Assembly: GCF_026309355.1 (NCBI RefSeq)
Contig: NZ_JAPJZK010000001.1
Coordinates: 2,066,501-2,130,500, forward strand
Reading direction: 5' to 3'
DNA: 64,000 nucleotides
Source of the DNA: Spartinivicinus marinus
Lineage (GTDB): Bacteria > Pseudomonadota > Gammaproteobacteria > Pseudomonadales > Zooshikellaceae
Every line of letters starts with the position of its first letter. Position 1 is the first letter of the stretch. Below the pieces are notes generated by a model that was given only the letters and a program-made list of their open reading frames with translations, was not told the DNA's origin and made no database searches. Below are positions 32,425-42,811 of the stretch, in pieces. Both the position numbers and the translations under genes were made by a program.

Positions 32425-33663
32425 ATGAATTCAAAATTTTCTACGCAAAGCCCAATATCGTTTCCAGAATTCGTTACTCTGGTTGCTATGATGTCTGCAT
32501 TAGTTGCTCTTGCTATTGATGCAATACTTCCTGCACTGCCAGATATTCGAACTTCGTTAGCTCTTACTAATGATAATGACGCACAACTGGTAATTGCTTT
32601 TTTGTTTATAGGAATGGCTATTGGACCTATTATCTTTGGTCCTTTATCTGACAGCATAGGAAGAAAACCTGCCATAGTGTTAGGGTTATTATGTTTTTTA
32701 GCCGGTACTTTAATCTGTTGGCTTTCTCACTCCTTTGAGCAAATGTTAGCTGGTCGTATTCTCCAAGGATTAGGAGCTGCTGGCCCACGTACAGTTTCAA
32801 TGGCCATGGTTAGAGACTTATTCGAAGGTACAGATATGGCCAGAGTCATATCTTTTGTAACCGCTGTTTTTATTCTAGTACCAGCACTAGCACCTAGTGT
32901 TGGTCAGGCAATTCTACAATTTACCAGCTGGCATGGTATTTTCGTATTTTTCTTAGTTCTTGGCTTAATTATATTAGTCTGGTTTTCTATGCGTCAGAGA
33001 GAGACTTTACCTCAAGAAAAAAGAAGTCGGTTCCATATTGAGACCATCATTCAATCTGTTAAAACTGTAGTAGCCACCAAAACAACCCTATGCTACACCG
33101 TGGCTATTGGCTGTTTATTTGGTGGATTTCTTGGTTATCTTTATTCTTCACAACAGATTTTTCAAGACATATACCTGACAGGTGACAAGTTTCCATTATA
33201 CTTTGCTCTCTTAGCCTTAGCTTTTGGTGCTTCATCCTTAGCCAATGCTCAGCTGGTAATAAAATATGGTATGGAAAAACTATCATTAATTGCTGTTCAA
33301 CTATTAGTATTTTGTTCTGTAGTTTTTTTTATTATTTGTTTATTATCTGATGGAGCGCCACCTTTTTTTATTTTTATGATATATGCAACGATTGGATTTG
33401 TTTCGATTGCATTAGCCTTTGGCAATCTTAATGCGTTAGCAATGGAGCCTATGGGGAGAATAGCAGGTATAGCGGCAGCAATTATTTCAGCAATATCAAC
33501 ACTGATTTCTTTACCACTAGGGCTTATTGTAGGTCAAAGCTTTAATATGACTGTAATACCACTAACTATAGGGTTCACCTTGTTTGGTAGCCTAGCCTGG
33601 TTCTTCATAATTTTTTCACAGAGAGGGTCTAAACAAAACTTACCAATACCCGAGGTTTATTAG
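32425..33663 (+). CDS. Bcr/CflA family drug-efflux transporter (MFS)
   Basis: 412 residues and about 12 membrane helices. The loop between helices 2 and 3 has GPLSDSIGRKPAIVLG, the MFS motif A, and helix 4 begins AGRILQGLGAAGPRTVSMAMVRDLF, typical of Bcr/CflA proton-coupled exporters of antibiotics and small compounds. ATG 32425 has AAGG five bases upstream; a GTG six bases earlier is possible. No regulator lies beside it. Confidence 0.87.
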   Translation: MNSKFSTQSPISFPEFVTLVAMMSALVALAIDAILPALPDIRTSLALTNDNDAQLVIAFLFIGMAIGPIIFGPLSDSIGRKPAIVLGLLCFLAGTLICWLSHSFEQMLAGRILQGLGAAGPRTVSMAMVRDLFEGTDMARVISFVTAVFILVPALAPSVGQAILQFTSWHGIFVFFLVLGLIILVWFSMRQRETLPQEKRSRFHIETIIQSVKTVVATKTTLCYTVAIGCLFGGFLGYLYSSQQIFQDIYLTGDKFPLYFALLALAFGASSLANAQLVIKYGMEKLSLIAVQLLVFCSVVFFIICLLSDGAPPFFIFMIYATIGFVSIALAFGNLNALAMEPMGRIAGIAAAIISAISTLISLPLGLIVGQSFNMTVIPLTIGFTLFGSLAWFFIIFSQRGSKQNLPIPEVY

Positions 33664-33676
33664 CCAGCAAATAAAA

Positions 33677-33730
33677 CTAGCCTGCAAAAGACCATAAGTT
33701 AAAAGTTAAAACTTACATCGTACAGGCTAG
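33677..33730 (+). terminator. Hairpin after the MFS gene
   Basis: CTAGCCTG (33677-33684) pairs with CAGGCTAG (33723-33730) around a long AT-rich loop, 14 bases after the transporter stop and before the convergent RRM gene. Confidence 0.4.
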
Positions 33731-33782
33731 CCCTATACTTCAGCTATAGCTTGAAAGAATATATAAAAAACTTAATGTACTA

Positions 33783-34058
33783 TCAATATCTTGGTCTTCG
33801 TTGTTGGCGATTCTCAGTTCTTGGCTTAGCTTGATTAACTTTTATTTTTCGGCCAGTTACAGGCTTGTCATTTAACTCACGAATTGCTGTTTCTGCTTCA
33901 GCATTACTTGGCATCTCTATAAAACCAAACCCTTTTGATTTACCCGATATTTTATCCTTAATTAAAGTTGCAGTAGAAACTTCACCAAACTCTTCAAATA
34001 ACTTTCTCAAGTCATTTTCAGTAGTACTATAAGCCAAATTACCAACATATATATTCAT
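33783..34058 (-). CDS. RRM-domain RNA-binding protein
   Basis: 91 residues comprising one RNA recognition motif (1-78) and a short Arg/Gln tail. RNP2 is NIYVGNL (2-8) and RNP1 is KGFGFIEM (about 42-49), both with the aromatic residues that stack on RNA. Bacterial single-RRM proteins are often cold-induced and bind mRNA. The 217-base gap upstream may hold a long leader. Monocistronic. Confidence 0.9.
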   Translation of the reverse strand: MNIYVGNLAYSTTENDLRKLFEEFGEVSTATLIKDKISGKSKGFGFIEMPSNAEAETAIRELNDKPVTGRKIKVNQAKPRTENRQQRRPRY

Positions 34059-34275
34059 TTGTCATTTCTCTGTAACATGCATTGCTTGAGCTAGTGCTAC
34101 ACAATAACCAACGCATAAATTATCCAGTAGCCTCTGGTTTAAAAGTAACCAGAAACTGTAGTGTATATCATTTTTCATTATCTAAACCATATGATTCTCA
34201 TAATAAAAAGTAATAGCAACTATTATGCTTATCTCTGAATTGGCTATTTTAATATCACACTATTCGACTCACTAG

Positions 34276-34785
34276 TCATTCTATTTTAGGCCTATCTAGT
34301 GAAGGCTCAATCATTTGCCTGTCATCACCTGCCAGCCCAACCAAGACCCGGTTACCACTATTATCAAATCTATATACTCCATACTTTGCATTTTCATAAT
34401 ACTTTGCATGACCTTCCTGAAAAAAAAATGAATGGGGTACAATACGCACCCGATTATATTTATGATGAAACCGTAATAGCTTCTCTTCAGCCTCTAAAGG
34501 CTTACCCTCATAGAAACGAACAAACTGAGCTACATTATTGTTATCACCTTTAATAACAATGAAACCGCGACGATGATGGGCCGATAACTCTTTTGTCGAA
34601 GCTTTTCTAGCAATAGCATAGTCTAAAGCCATGTAATCGCCTTGTAGTAAAGAGCGAGGGTCAACAGGCGCTAACTCCAATAGGAGTGTTTCACCATGGG
34701 CAATTGTTTGTTCTTTTTTAAATATTGCATAATTAAGTATTACTAGAACCAACAATGAACAAATGACTAATAATTTTCTTTGCAT
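34276..34785 (-). CDS. GDYXXLXY domain protein
   Basis: 169 residues with an N-terminal membrane helix (about 5-22) and a periplasmic domain containing LLQGDYMALDYAI (about 48-60), the motif that names the family, and later FVRFYEGKPLEAEEKLLRFHHKYNRV. It is the last gene of a three-gene operon with DUF4401 and DUF2157 membrane proteins, an association recurrent in bacteria. Its start overlaps the end of the DUF4401 gene by 19 bases. Molecular function unknown. Confidence 0.85.
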   Translation of the reverse strand: MQRKLLVICSLLVLVILNYAIFKKEQTIAHGETLLLELAPVDPRSLLQGDYMALDYAIARKASTKELSAHHRRGFIVIKGDNNNVAQFVRFYEGKPLEAEEKLLRFHHKYNRVRIVPHSFFFQEGHAKYYENAKYGVYRFDNSGNRVLVGLAGDDRQMIEPSLDRPKIE

Positions 34786-35888
34786 TTATCCCACCCTTGA
34801 TAAGTGATACAAAAACGACCAGCTAACAGCACTAAACCACTCAATATCAGCAATACTGATTTATGTAACAATGTAATATCAAGATTGTAATAAAATACTA
34901 CAAGACAATAGGGCAAGAATAATACCCCAGTAACAGACAATATATTCTCATGTTTGGCATACCCTAATACCAGTAAAAGAATCGATAAAGTAACACCTGG
35001 TATGGATAAAAAACCTATTATAATTACAACTAAAGTAGCTAATACCATTGGTACGCTTTTTAGCATAGAAAAGCTACCTGCAACCCATCCCATACAAGCT
35101 ATCAAACTAATTGATAACATACAGCTTGGTAACATTATGCTAATTAGTTCTTGTTCATTTCTATAGCCAAATTGAGATGTATCCATTAATATTAATATTG
35201 CCCATATGATAGAAAACACAAAGGCATATGATAAAGGAATCAAAGATCGTTTTACTTTTTCATAACAAAGCAATAATGCTGCAATTAATAACTGAAGAAA
35301 CAAAAAAACATTAAATACAATCTCCCTTACACTAACTAAGTCTTTATCCCAAAAAATATTTGCCATTACCGAAGCTAAAACAGCAAAGCTAGATAAAAAC
35401 CGATCAATAGAAATACGATAGACTGAATAAGTTATGAGTGTAATTATTAATATTGCACAAGTCACTCCCCATGCAGACTCAGTTGCAATACCAACTCCTA
35501 ATACAAACAAAGTTTTACCCATAGCCATTGCTACAAATGACAACTGAATGAAAAAGCTTTGTTTGGCGTTATGTACCTCACCTGCAACTTTTAATAAAGT
35601 GATAGCCACTGCAGTGAATACCAGCCCCCATAACACTAATTCAGCCTCATTGTTAAATTGAATCAGTTCTACTAAGAACAAGAAAGCAATAAAGCAAAGT
35701 GAAGCTATAAATGCACCAACACCGATCAAACAACGTAAATATAATGGCAATTCAGATACTTGCTGTTGAGCTATTATAAAGCGCTTTAACTGATCAGGGT
35801 TGCCAATAGTTAATGACTGATCAACTAACTTAGCTAACAAACTCTCAGCACTGTAACCAGTATTTTGATTAGTCGTTAAATCAGTCAC
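34767..35888 (-). CDS. DUF4401 membrane protein
   Basis: 373 residues from GTG 35888, overlapping the DUF2157 stop by eight bases; a start 24 bases upstream is also open. About ten membrane helices follow an N-terminal cytoplasmic segment (LLAKLVDQSLTI...QVSELPLYLRCLIGVGAFIASL). It is the middle gene of the DUF2157-DUF4401-GDYXXLXY unit; all three probably form a membrane complex of unknown role. Confidence 0.82.
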   Translation of the reverse strand: MTDLTTNQNTGYSAESLLAKLVDQSLTIGNPDQLKRFIIAQQQVSELPLYLRCLIGVGAFIASLCFIAFLFLVELIQFNNEAELVLWGLVFTAVAITLLKVAGEVHNAKQSFFIQLSFVAMAMGKTLFVLGVGIATESAWGVTCAILIITLITYSVYRISIDRFLSSFAVLASVMANIFWDKDLVSVREIVFNVFLFLQLLIAALLLCYEKVKRSLIPLSYAFVFSIIWAILILMDTSQFGYRNEQELISIMLPSCMLSISLIACMGWVAGSFSMLKSVPMVLATLVVIIIGFLSIPGVTLSILLLVLGYAKHENILSVTGVLFLPYCLVVFYYNLDITLLHKSVLLILSGLVLLAGRFCITYQGWDKCKENY

Positions 35889-36906
35889 GAGTAGCCTCCA
35901 TTTTATGTACAACAGCTCGAAGATAAATCAGTGCAATAGTAAATACACCTAATGTAGCCAACCCCATCAATAGAAAAGTAACTGACTCATACTTACCTAT
36001 AAGTTCAAAAAATATTTTAAAAGTAGCTGTGGTAGCAACAACACAACAAGTAAGTACTATTGTTGCTAGCGCCCACATATCAAACAATATAAAACGGTAT
36101 ACCCAAAAACCACCAACCAAAGCGACACCACCAAATAGTGCACTAATATAAGTGGAGACATGCGCTGAGCCAGGATCAATAATGCAGTACTCAATTGGGA
36201 TAGCCAAGAATATAGATAAAGCTATTACTAGAATAGCTCTAAGCCACTGAGCTGATAGCCAGTTATAGTTATGTTGAGCAGCGTATTCTCTCAAGGCTAA
36301 GGCAAGTCCATTAATGCCTAGTAGTAAACTATACAGCAGGTCTTCCATTGAACGGGAAGGTAAAGCTGATTGCTCCCACCACAATAAGACAAAGATATTA
36401 CAAATTATTAACCAAAGTAGCCATTGTACAGAGAAGTTAGCAATAATAGTCCAGCCAAGGGTTAATAACGCCCACCCCATAAATAACTGATAAGCATCAG
36501 CACCTGTTTGATAAACCTGACCAAATACCGCTAGAAATACACCTACCAACACCGAAGCTGCTAATAGAAATATTTTCCCGACAAGTTTTTGCAGTGAATA
36601 ACTATAAGCAGCGATTAAACATCCAACTAATCCTGTTTGAATTGTTGTAAATTTAATTATTGGTGTTAACCTGGCCCAGTTAAAAGCAAAAAAGTAAATC
36701 ACCCCAGCAAGCACCAAAGCTGTACCCAAGATAAGCAGTAGTCTTGATACCCACAAACCCCACTGGTTATGAGGATGTAGCAAGTTCAATGCATAAGCTT
36801 TGCCTTCAGCAGTTAGATAACCGTGAGCGTAGAGCTCGTCCACCAAACGACGATTAGCTGGTATAGTTGCCAGGTCAGTTCTAGCAATTAACTCTTCTTT
36901 TTCCAT
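35881..36906 (-). CDS. DUF2157 membrane protein
   Basis: 341 residues. A cytoplasmic N-terminal helix pair (LVDELYAHGYLTAEGKAYALNLLHP, about 22-46) precedes nine or so membrane helices, the DUF2157 layout. It is the first gene of the operon; the intergenic region upstream (36907-37073) is 167 bases. The family has no assigned biochemical function. Confidence 0.82.
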   Translation of the reverse strand: MEKEELIARTDLATIPANRRLVDELYAHGYLTAEGKAYALNLLHPHNQWGLWVSRLLLILGTALVLAGVIYFFAFNWARLTPIIKFTTIQTGLVGCLIAAYSYSLQKLVGKIFLLAASVLVGVFLAVFGQVYQTGADAYQLFMGWALLTLGWTIIANFSVQWLLWLIICNIFVLLWWEQSALPSRSMEDLLYSLLLGINGLALALREYAAQHNYNWLSAQWLRAILVIALSIFLAIPIEYCIIDPGSAHVSTYISALFGGVALVGGFWVYRFILFDMWALATIVLTCCVVATTATFKIFFELIGKYESVTFLLMGLATLGVFTIALIYLRAVVHKMEATRD

Positions 36907-37073
36907 CTACTGCGCCTAGTTAGTTTTCAATAGAATGGTACCCAAAGCATGAGATACTTTTAATAACCATACCAATGTAACTATAACAGGATCAGCAAAG
37001 CTTCACTTCTTTACTATCAAAGTATTGAATTTTAGTACTTGGCTAAGTATAGATTTGATACTTCTGATAACTT

Positions 37074-38157
37074 TTAGGGCATCTGATATATTTTGTCAGA
37101 CAATTTTTGAATTTCTGGACGATGGGTTGCCATAATTAAAGTTGTTCCTAATTTTTTTAATCTTGTAATTATTCGTTGACTTTGCTCTAAGCCAATATGA
37201 CTAAATGCTTCATCAAAAATAATACAATCCTGTGAACGAGATAAAGCCATTGCTAGCATTAGTCGCTGAATTTCACCACGGCTTAAATCATGTTTAGACA
37301 ATATATAAGGAGGATTTTCATCCACATAAAAGCCTAGTCTTCTTTCTAGTTCTACTAACTTAAGTACATTTAGCACTTTATCTTTATTGGCTTTACCATA
37401 GCTGCTAACAAAATTTGTTACTGAGCCAGTAATAAACTCATCATCAGCAAATACATAACCACATGAAACTCGGCCAGATACAGGTACACCTAAAAATTTA
37501 ACTTGACCTGTAGTTACTATACGCCGGCCAGTTAGTACTTCTAAGCAGGTCGTTTTGCCACAACCACTATTACCCACTAAACTAAAAATCTCTCCTTGTT
37601 TGACCTCAAAGGAAGTACCAGAAATAATAGGTTCTGTCTGTTCAGAAAAACGATAAGTTACATTATCCATTGTTAATACACATGGTTTAGTACTTATATT
37701 AGATTCATTTTTACGTATTAGTTTTGAAGCATTTATACTAATTGTTGGTTTGGGTATTGGCTGCTTAGTTTCAATCACTTCTGCTACACGGTAAGTAATT
37801 GCCTCCATTTCCAGGTACTCTTTAAACTGTGCAACCATTTGCTCCAAAGCTGTTACTAAAATTCCTGACATTAAGCTCATAAAAGCCAATTAATGGACTA
37901 ATTAAAAAAATTGTAAGCGCGGCAGCAATAGCAAATAACAGTGAGTCAAAAGCTTGATTGATCAAAGAAAACCAAAATTGTGTATAGCGTTCAAATTCTG
38001 TTGAGCGCTGATATATTTCGCCTGGAAAGTGGTTAGCAAAAAATTCAGGCTCTTTACTATATAGGTGCTTAAAGAAAAACTGTTTTATTCTCATCGTGAT
38101 ATTAGTACTTACATCAAGCATTTGATGACGAAAATATAGTGAAATTGCTAAATTAAC
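37074..38157 (-). pseudogene. ABC exporter, truncated and internally deleted
   Basis: Two frames belong to one former transporter. The upstream part (to about 38157) encodes membrane-domain sequence (AISLYFRHQMLDVSTNITM, GEIYQRSTEFERYTQFW, IFLISPLIG). After ISPLIG a deletion with frame change joins to AFMSLMSGILVTALEQM, skipping roughly 100 residues of membrane domain. The downstream frame (37074-37889) keeps a complete ATPase: Walker A GNSGCGKTT, signature LSRGEIQRL, Walker B CIIFDEAF and the His switch in ATHR. The 5' end is cut at an IS30 remnant. Type I or peptide-exporter family; not expected to work. Confidence 0.85.
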
Positions 38158-38288
38158 AACTTAACAATAGGCCTCGTAAAACACTTGGATATAAAACACC
38201 TGAAGAGATGATGAGTCGATCTCTTGCCAGAACATTGCGTCAGTAGGGAATTTAAAAAGCGGAGTTGCACTTGTTAGTTGAATCCGCC
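38157..38288 (+). mobile_element. Remnant of an IS30-family insertion sequence (3' end)
   Basis: Bases 38163-38246 encode NNRPRKTLGYKTPEEMMSRS then LARTLRQ and stop, the C-terminus of IS30 transposases. Eighteen bases later lies GTTGCACTTGTTAGTTGAAT then CCGCC (38264-38288), an IS30-type terminal inverted repeat. The rest of the IS is missing, and the ABC exporter coding sequence ends at the junction. Confidence 0.8.
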
Positions 38289-38896
38289 ACTCTTAAATCG
38301 TTAACCTGTTTTTAAAAAATCCTATACGCTTTCACAAGACAAGTAAAGATCAGGAATTATCACAATATGATCTATTATTCAATAAAGCTATTACTTTTAC
38401 TCCTGAAACGACCACATGAATATACAAATTAAAACAACTTATATGGCTATACTGGTACTAGTTACAATCCAGTCCAAGAAAAAATAGTTCAATAGCTGGC
38501 AAGTTATTTAACTCAAATTTTTATATTTCATTATAGTTATTTAAATAATCTTCATATATTTTTTTGTTATAGATATTCCCAAACATAAACTTCTACACTA
38601 TATGAATATATTTATCCTATTGTTTTATAACAACTTCTTTGCATGCATAGTGTTTAATTGACCACCTAATCAACCTAAAAACTTTGTTTTTACTATCAAA
38701 GATGATAAAAAGATTGCTCAAAATCAAAACAACAAAAAACAAGCTCAAATAAATTAAAACACAATTCAGGTTAAGCTTATAGAAAATGGAGGCAGCAAAA
38801 AATTATAGAAACAAGCTTTAAAAGCCATTTTCGAATAGCAATACAACTTAACTTCCCATATAAGTTATTACTATTCATAATAGGGAGGAGATTCTT
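38289..38896. other. Intergenic region without recognisable gene
   Basis: Very AT-rich. Only tiny open frames. I see no repeat or RNA gene. The promoter of the zinc-ribbon gene is expected in the last 100 bases. Confidence 0.5.
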
Positions 38897-39112
38897 ATGT
38901 TAGACGACAAGAAATTAAATAAAGAATATGAGCCGGAGGTAATTTGCCCTAACTGCTCAAGTCCAGTAAACAAAATTGATTTCGAAATTATTGGCTGCCC
39001 TACCTGTCACTTTAAAAGCAATATTAGTAAAGATACTCCAAACTGGGAGTTAGAACCAATGGAGTCATCAGACTCATTTATCAAAGGAAAAGATACCTGG
39101 TTTAATCAATAA
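38897..39112 (+). CDS. Small zinc-ribbon protein
   Basis: 71 residues with two CxxC pairs, CPNCSSP (about 17-23) and GCPTCHF (about 33-39), spaced as in a zinc ribbon. The rest is acidic. Excellent GGGAGGAGA ribosome site about eight bases upstream of the ATG. It may bind RNA or protein; no family is assigned. Its transcript ends at the strong hairpin 39178-39224. Confidence 0.7.
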   Translation: MLDDKKLNKEYEPEVICPNCSSPVNKIDFEIIGCPTCHFKSNISKDTPNWELEPMESSDSFIKGKDTWFNQ

Positions 39113-39177
39113 CTTTGTTAGTTAAGAAAATTGATACTTTATTATATATACAAATTATTTACAAATATAAAACCAAA

Positions 39178-39224
39178 ATACCCTATCTTAGCTAAATTTA
39201 CTGGTTTTAGCTAAGATAGGGTAT
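39178..39224. terminator. Strong bidirectional terminator
   Basis: A perfect 19-bp stem, ATACCCTATCTTAGCTAAA with its complement, around a 9-base loop, followed on the plus strand by GCTTTTTATA. It lies between the convergent zinc-ribbon and SNF2 genes, 6 bases from the SNF2 stop. Confidence 0.85.
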
Positions 39225-39229
39225 GCTTT

Positions 39230-42200
39230 TTATACATTAGATTTAAATAAATCCAATATATCTTCACCAGTTAATCCTAACTGCTCCCCCGCTTTATTAT
39301 TATAAATACCATCTGCTAACTGTTGTTTTCTCTCTTGCATAGTTAGTATTTTTTCTTCTACTGTTTCAGAACAGATCAACCGATAAACAAACACCGGTTT
39401 ATCCTGTCCTATTCTATAAGCTCTGTCTGTTGCTTGTTGTTCAACTGCAGGGTTCCACCAGGGATCATAATGGATAACTGTATCAGCTTGAGTTAGATTT
39501 AAACCTACTCCACCTGCTTTCAAGCTAATTAAGAATACTGGTACCTCACCACTCTGAAATTTACTGATTACTTCTTCACGTTTACGAGTTTTACCTGTTA
39601 ACTTAACATAAGGTATTTTCAGGTTAGTCAGTTCTTTTTCTATAATTGTTAACATTGAAGTAAACTGTGAAAACAATAAGATTTTTCTATTTTCTTCTAA
39701 TAATTCTACTAGCAATTCTTTTAATAGGCTTAATTTAGCTGACTGCTTTACTTTTTTTGCCTTATCAAGCTTAACCAAACTCGGATCACAGCACACTTGG
39801 CGTAGTTTCATTAAGGCATCGAGTATTTCTATGCGACTGCGGTTTAAGCCTTTAGTTTTTAGTAGGTTCCTTACTTTTTTCTCCATACTTAGTCGAATGC
39901 TTTCATAAAGCTTTTGTTGACTACTGCCCAACTCTATACTTCTAATCATTTCTGTTTTTTCTGGGAGTTCATCAGCAACAGAGTCTTTGGTTCTTCTTAG
40001 CAAGAAAGGTCTAACCCGCTGAGATAGCTCATGATGCCTTTGCTGAGCACCTTCTATCTCAATTGGTTTACGGAATAAACGGTTAAAACTTTTTTCGTGA
40101 CCAAGGAAACCAGGCATCAAAAAATCATATAAAGCCCACAATTCGCCTAAATGATTTTCAAGTGGTGTGCCAGTCATACAAAGATAATGATTGGCTTTAA
40201 TCAATCTAACGGCTGTCGCTATTTTAGATTTACTATTTTTTATATACTGCGCTTCATCTAAAATCAGCATATGGTATTCATATTCAGCTAATTCCTCTGC
40301 ATCTCGGTGAAATGTGCCATAACTAGTAATAATGAGTTGATAATCTGGTAAAAGCTCATAATGTTCACCTCGATCCGATCCATACCAGACATGTGTATTC
40401 AGTTTGGGGGTAAATTTAGCAGCCTCCTTCTCCCAGTTACCCAATACACTGGTGGGAACAACTACCATTGCAGGCTGCTTTAATCGCCCCCGCTCTTTTT
40501 CTAGCTGAATATGTGATAGCACTTGAATGGTTTTGCCCAAGCCCATATCATCCGCTAATATACCACCAAACTTATAAGCTCTTAAAAATTGTAGCCATTC
40601 AACACCTTCTTGTTGATAATCACGTAAAGTGGCTTTCAATCCTCTTGGTGGTTTTAGTTTTTTAATTCCTTTAAAATTAGCTAGGTTTTGACTTAGTGAT
40701 TTGATTGATTTATCACCCAACCAACGTACTTGTTGTAATGCTTCAGCTAATGCTTGCAACCTGACCGCATTGGCATAGGTAATTTTTAGTTTACCATCTT
40801 CAGTTAAAGTTGGACGATCATACAGTTCAACCAGAATATCCAGAATGGAATTAATAGTTTCTGCCGGTACAACAATCCACCCATAATCAGGATGAGGTAA
40901 ACAAGCCGGTTTTTTGGCATGCTCAATTTTATAATCAGCTGAGGATTCAAGCCACTGAACGATTAATGGCAGAACAGCCACTTTATTGCCATTAATATCA
41001 ATATCTAAAGCAAGAGAAAACCAGTTTGATCCTTCATTATTAGTCGTTAATTCCCAGGAATCAATTGCATTAAACTGCTCTGTTACATCTGTTTCATCAA
41101 CCAGCCAACCACTCTCCTCAAGAATAGGAACCACTTCTGTTGTAAACTGGTAATAGTCTCCCGGACAGCTTGCAATATTAACAACGGTTTTTTCAGCTTG
41201 TTCTGTAGGCTCCTCTTCACTGGTATCGATTAGTGTATAATTATATTCATCCAGAAGCCTAGCCGCTTCCTGCTCTTGATCTGGCTTTAATAAAACTTTG
41301 TATTCAATATTATTTTTAACAATTATTCTCTGACTAAGTTCCTTCTCTCCTAAGTAAGGAAGCTCATGTTCTCCATATTCAAAAACCAGCTCACCAATAT
41401 ACCTTTGTTCATCCAAACTTTTAGTAATCAGTAACTTCGGTATTGGCTGTTCATTAACTTCCACTATTTTCCACTCTACTGGTAGTGGGATATTATGGCT
41501 GGCTAATTGAGTTCTTAATAAACCAGCAACTTCAAGTTGCTGTTTAGTATCTACTGCAGGCATGGTTCTGAGCATCAGTAACAGCTCATAGCCTAACTGA
41601 CTATTAATTCTACCTACTTGCCTGGTGGTTTTATTAAAATAGCAAGCTGGATGTGTTGCTAGAATCATCCAATCATCATTTTTGAAATTATCTAAATTAA
41701 CTTTTAATTTTTTTAAGTGATTCTGTTCCTCCCAGTTAAACACAACATTGAGTAATTTTCCCTTAGTTAACAGGTTATTAGGATCAAACTCATTTAAATA
41801 AGCACGCCCACAATTTACTAGCTGATTAAGCAATAAGTAAGGGTTACGTGCCTCTGATAATTCAGCCGCATACCCTAATATATTATTAATAGTATTATCA
41901 TCCTGCGAGCTGATATCATTTCGGTGATACCAATTATTAACATAACGCTTCAGCGATGCAAAACCACCTTTTTTATATTTCTTGGTGTAATAACGGCTAA
42001 TGGAAAAATCCCTGTCATTTATAGGTTTGAGAATATATACTATAAATTCAATACCAGGGTAAGCCTCAAATTTAGTATGGGATTCATCTGATTTTTCTTC
42101 AGCCAGTGCTACCTGAAATTGCTCTTGCCAGGAGTGAAAATTTGATCGACTCTCTTGATATTTCGCTTCAGTAATAGCATCCCGCTGACCTAAATATTCT

Positions 42201-42460
42201 AATAGGACTGCTGCTACGTGCTTACAATTATAGTCCATAGGACATGAGCAATAACCATCGATATCTACTCTACGACCATTTTTAGTGAGGAAGATCTCTT
42301 GTGTGTAAGGATAACGGCCTGCTACTTTCGCCTCGATCACTTCATTTTCACTATCCCAATGCAGGCTATTTACATGACCGCTTAAAAAATAATCCTTCCC
42401 TTTTTGCAAAGAAGCTCTTTCTATATTTGCTTCAATATCTTGGTACGTTAAAGATTTCAC
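39230..42460 (-). CDS. SWIM zinc finger plus SNF2-family helicase
   Basis: About 1076 residues from GTG 42460, which has GCGGGAA just upstream; TTG 42481 is an alternative. N-terminal SWIM zinc finger (about 70-90) with CSCPMDYNCKHVAAVLL. A long middle region of unknown fold precedes the SNF2 ATPase: ILADDMGLGKT (near 640), ILDEAQYIKN, the helicase C part with LFSQFTSML, SLKAGGVGLNLT and QATDRAYRIGQ. Bacterial SWIM-SNF2 proteins are DNA-dependent ATPases of transcription or repair (HepA-like). No partner gene is adjacent. Confidence 0.88.
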   Translation of the reverse strand: MKSLTYQDIEANIERASLQKGKDYFLSGHVNSLHWDSENEVIEAKVAGRYPYTQEIFLTKNGRRVDIDGYCSCPMDYNCKHVAAVLLEYLGQRDAITEAKYQESRSNFHSWQEQFQVALAEEKSDESHTKFEAYPGIEFIVYILKPINDRDFSISRYYTKKYKKGGFASLKRYVNNWYHRNDISSQDDNTINNILGYAAELSEARNPYLLLNQLVNCGRAYLNEFDPNNLLTKGKLLNVVFNWEEQNHLKKLKVNLDNFKNDDWMILATHPACYFNKTTRQVGRINSQLGYELLLMLRTMPAVDTKQQLEVAGLLRTQLASHNIPLPVEWKIVEVNEQPIPKLLITKSLDEQRYIGELVFEYGEHELPYLGEKELSQRIIVKNNIEYKVLLKPDQEQEAARLLDEYNYTLIDTSEEEPTEQAEKTVVNIASCPGDYYQFTTEVVPILEESGWLVDETDVTEQFNAIDSWELTTNNEGSNWFSLALDIDINGNKVAVLPLIVQWLESSADYKIEHAKKPACLPHPDYGWIVVPAETINSILDILVELYDRPTLTEDGKLKITYANAVRLQALAEALQQVRWLGDKSIKSLSQNLANFKGIKKLKPPRGLKATLRDYQQEGVEWLQFLRAYKFGGILADDMGLGKTIQVLSHIQLEKERGRLKQPAMVVVPTSVLGNWEKEAAKFTPKLNTHVWYGSDRGEHYELLPDYQLIITSYGTFHRDAEELAEYEYHMLILDEAQYIKNSKSKIATAVRLIKANHYLCMTGTPLENHLGELWALYDFLMPGFLGHEKSFNRLFRKPIEIEGAQQRHHELSQRVRPFLLRRTKDSVADELPEKTEMIRSIELGSSQQKLYESIRLSMEKKVRNLLKTKGLNRSRIEILDALMKLRQVCCDPSLVKLDKAKKVKQSAKLSLLKELLVELLEENRKILLFSQFTSMLTIIEKELTNLKIPYVKLTGKTRKREEVISKFQSGEVPVFLISLKAGGVGLNLTQADTVIHYDPWWNPAVEQQATDRAYRIGQDKPVFVYRLICSETVEEKILTMQERKQQLADGIYNNKAGEQLGLTGEDILDLFKSNV

Positions 42461-42481
42461 ACCTATTCCCGCTAAAACCAA

Positions 42482-42811
42482 ATCAAATGTATAGCAAATT
42501 AACCGATCTTTTAATCAACTACAATAACTAACCTAAATCTTTCATTGAATATCAAATTTCCTGGGCATTCAAACCAAACAGTGTACTTTATACCCAAAAA
42601 TAAAGAGTTATAATGGAATACTCAGACCCATCAATATGATATATGTAGACATTGGAAGTGAAATTGGTATTAAAAAAGCAATATACAAGTAACTGACTTG
42701 TATAGTTGTGGAGAGTTAGGTGGAGGGTTAGTAGGAAGACAGATTGTTGGTGTGGTTAGTTTCCCAGCAAAACAAATAGCCCCTATAAAACTAAGTTTTC
42801 CAAAACTTTGA
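42482..42811. other. Intergenic region between SNF2 and the exported-protein gene
   Basis: No gene, hairpin or repeat that I can support. Purine-rich GGAGGGTTAGTAGG-type sequence near 42720. Confidence 0.4.

Noticed and set aside
38398..38490. Tiny plus-strand frame in the AT-rich gap before the zinc-ribbon gene
   Set aside because: About 23 codons, no ribosome site or conservation evidence.
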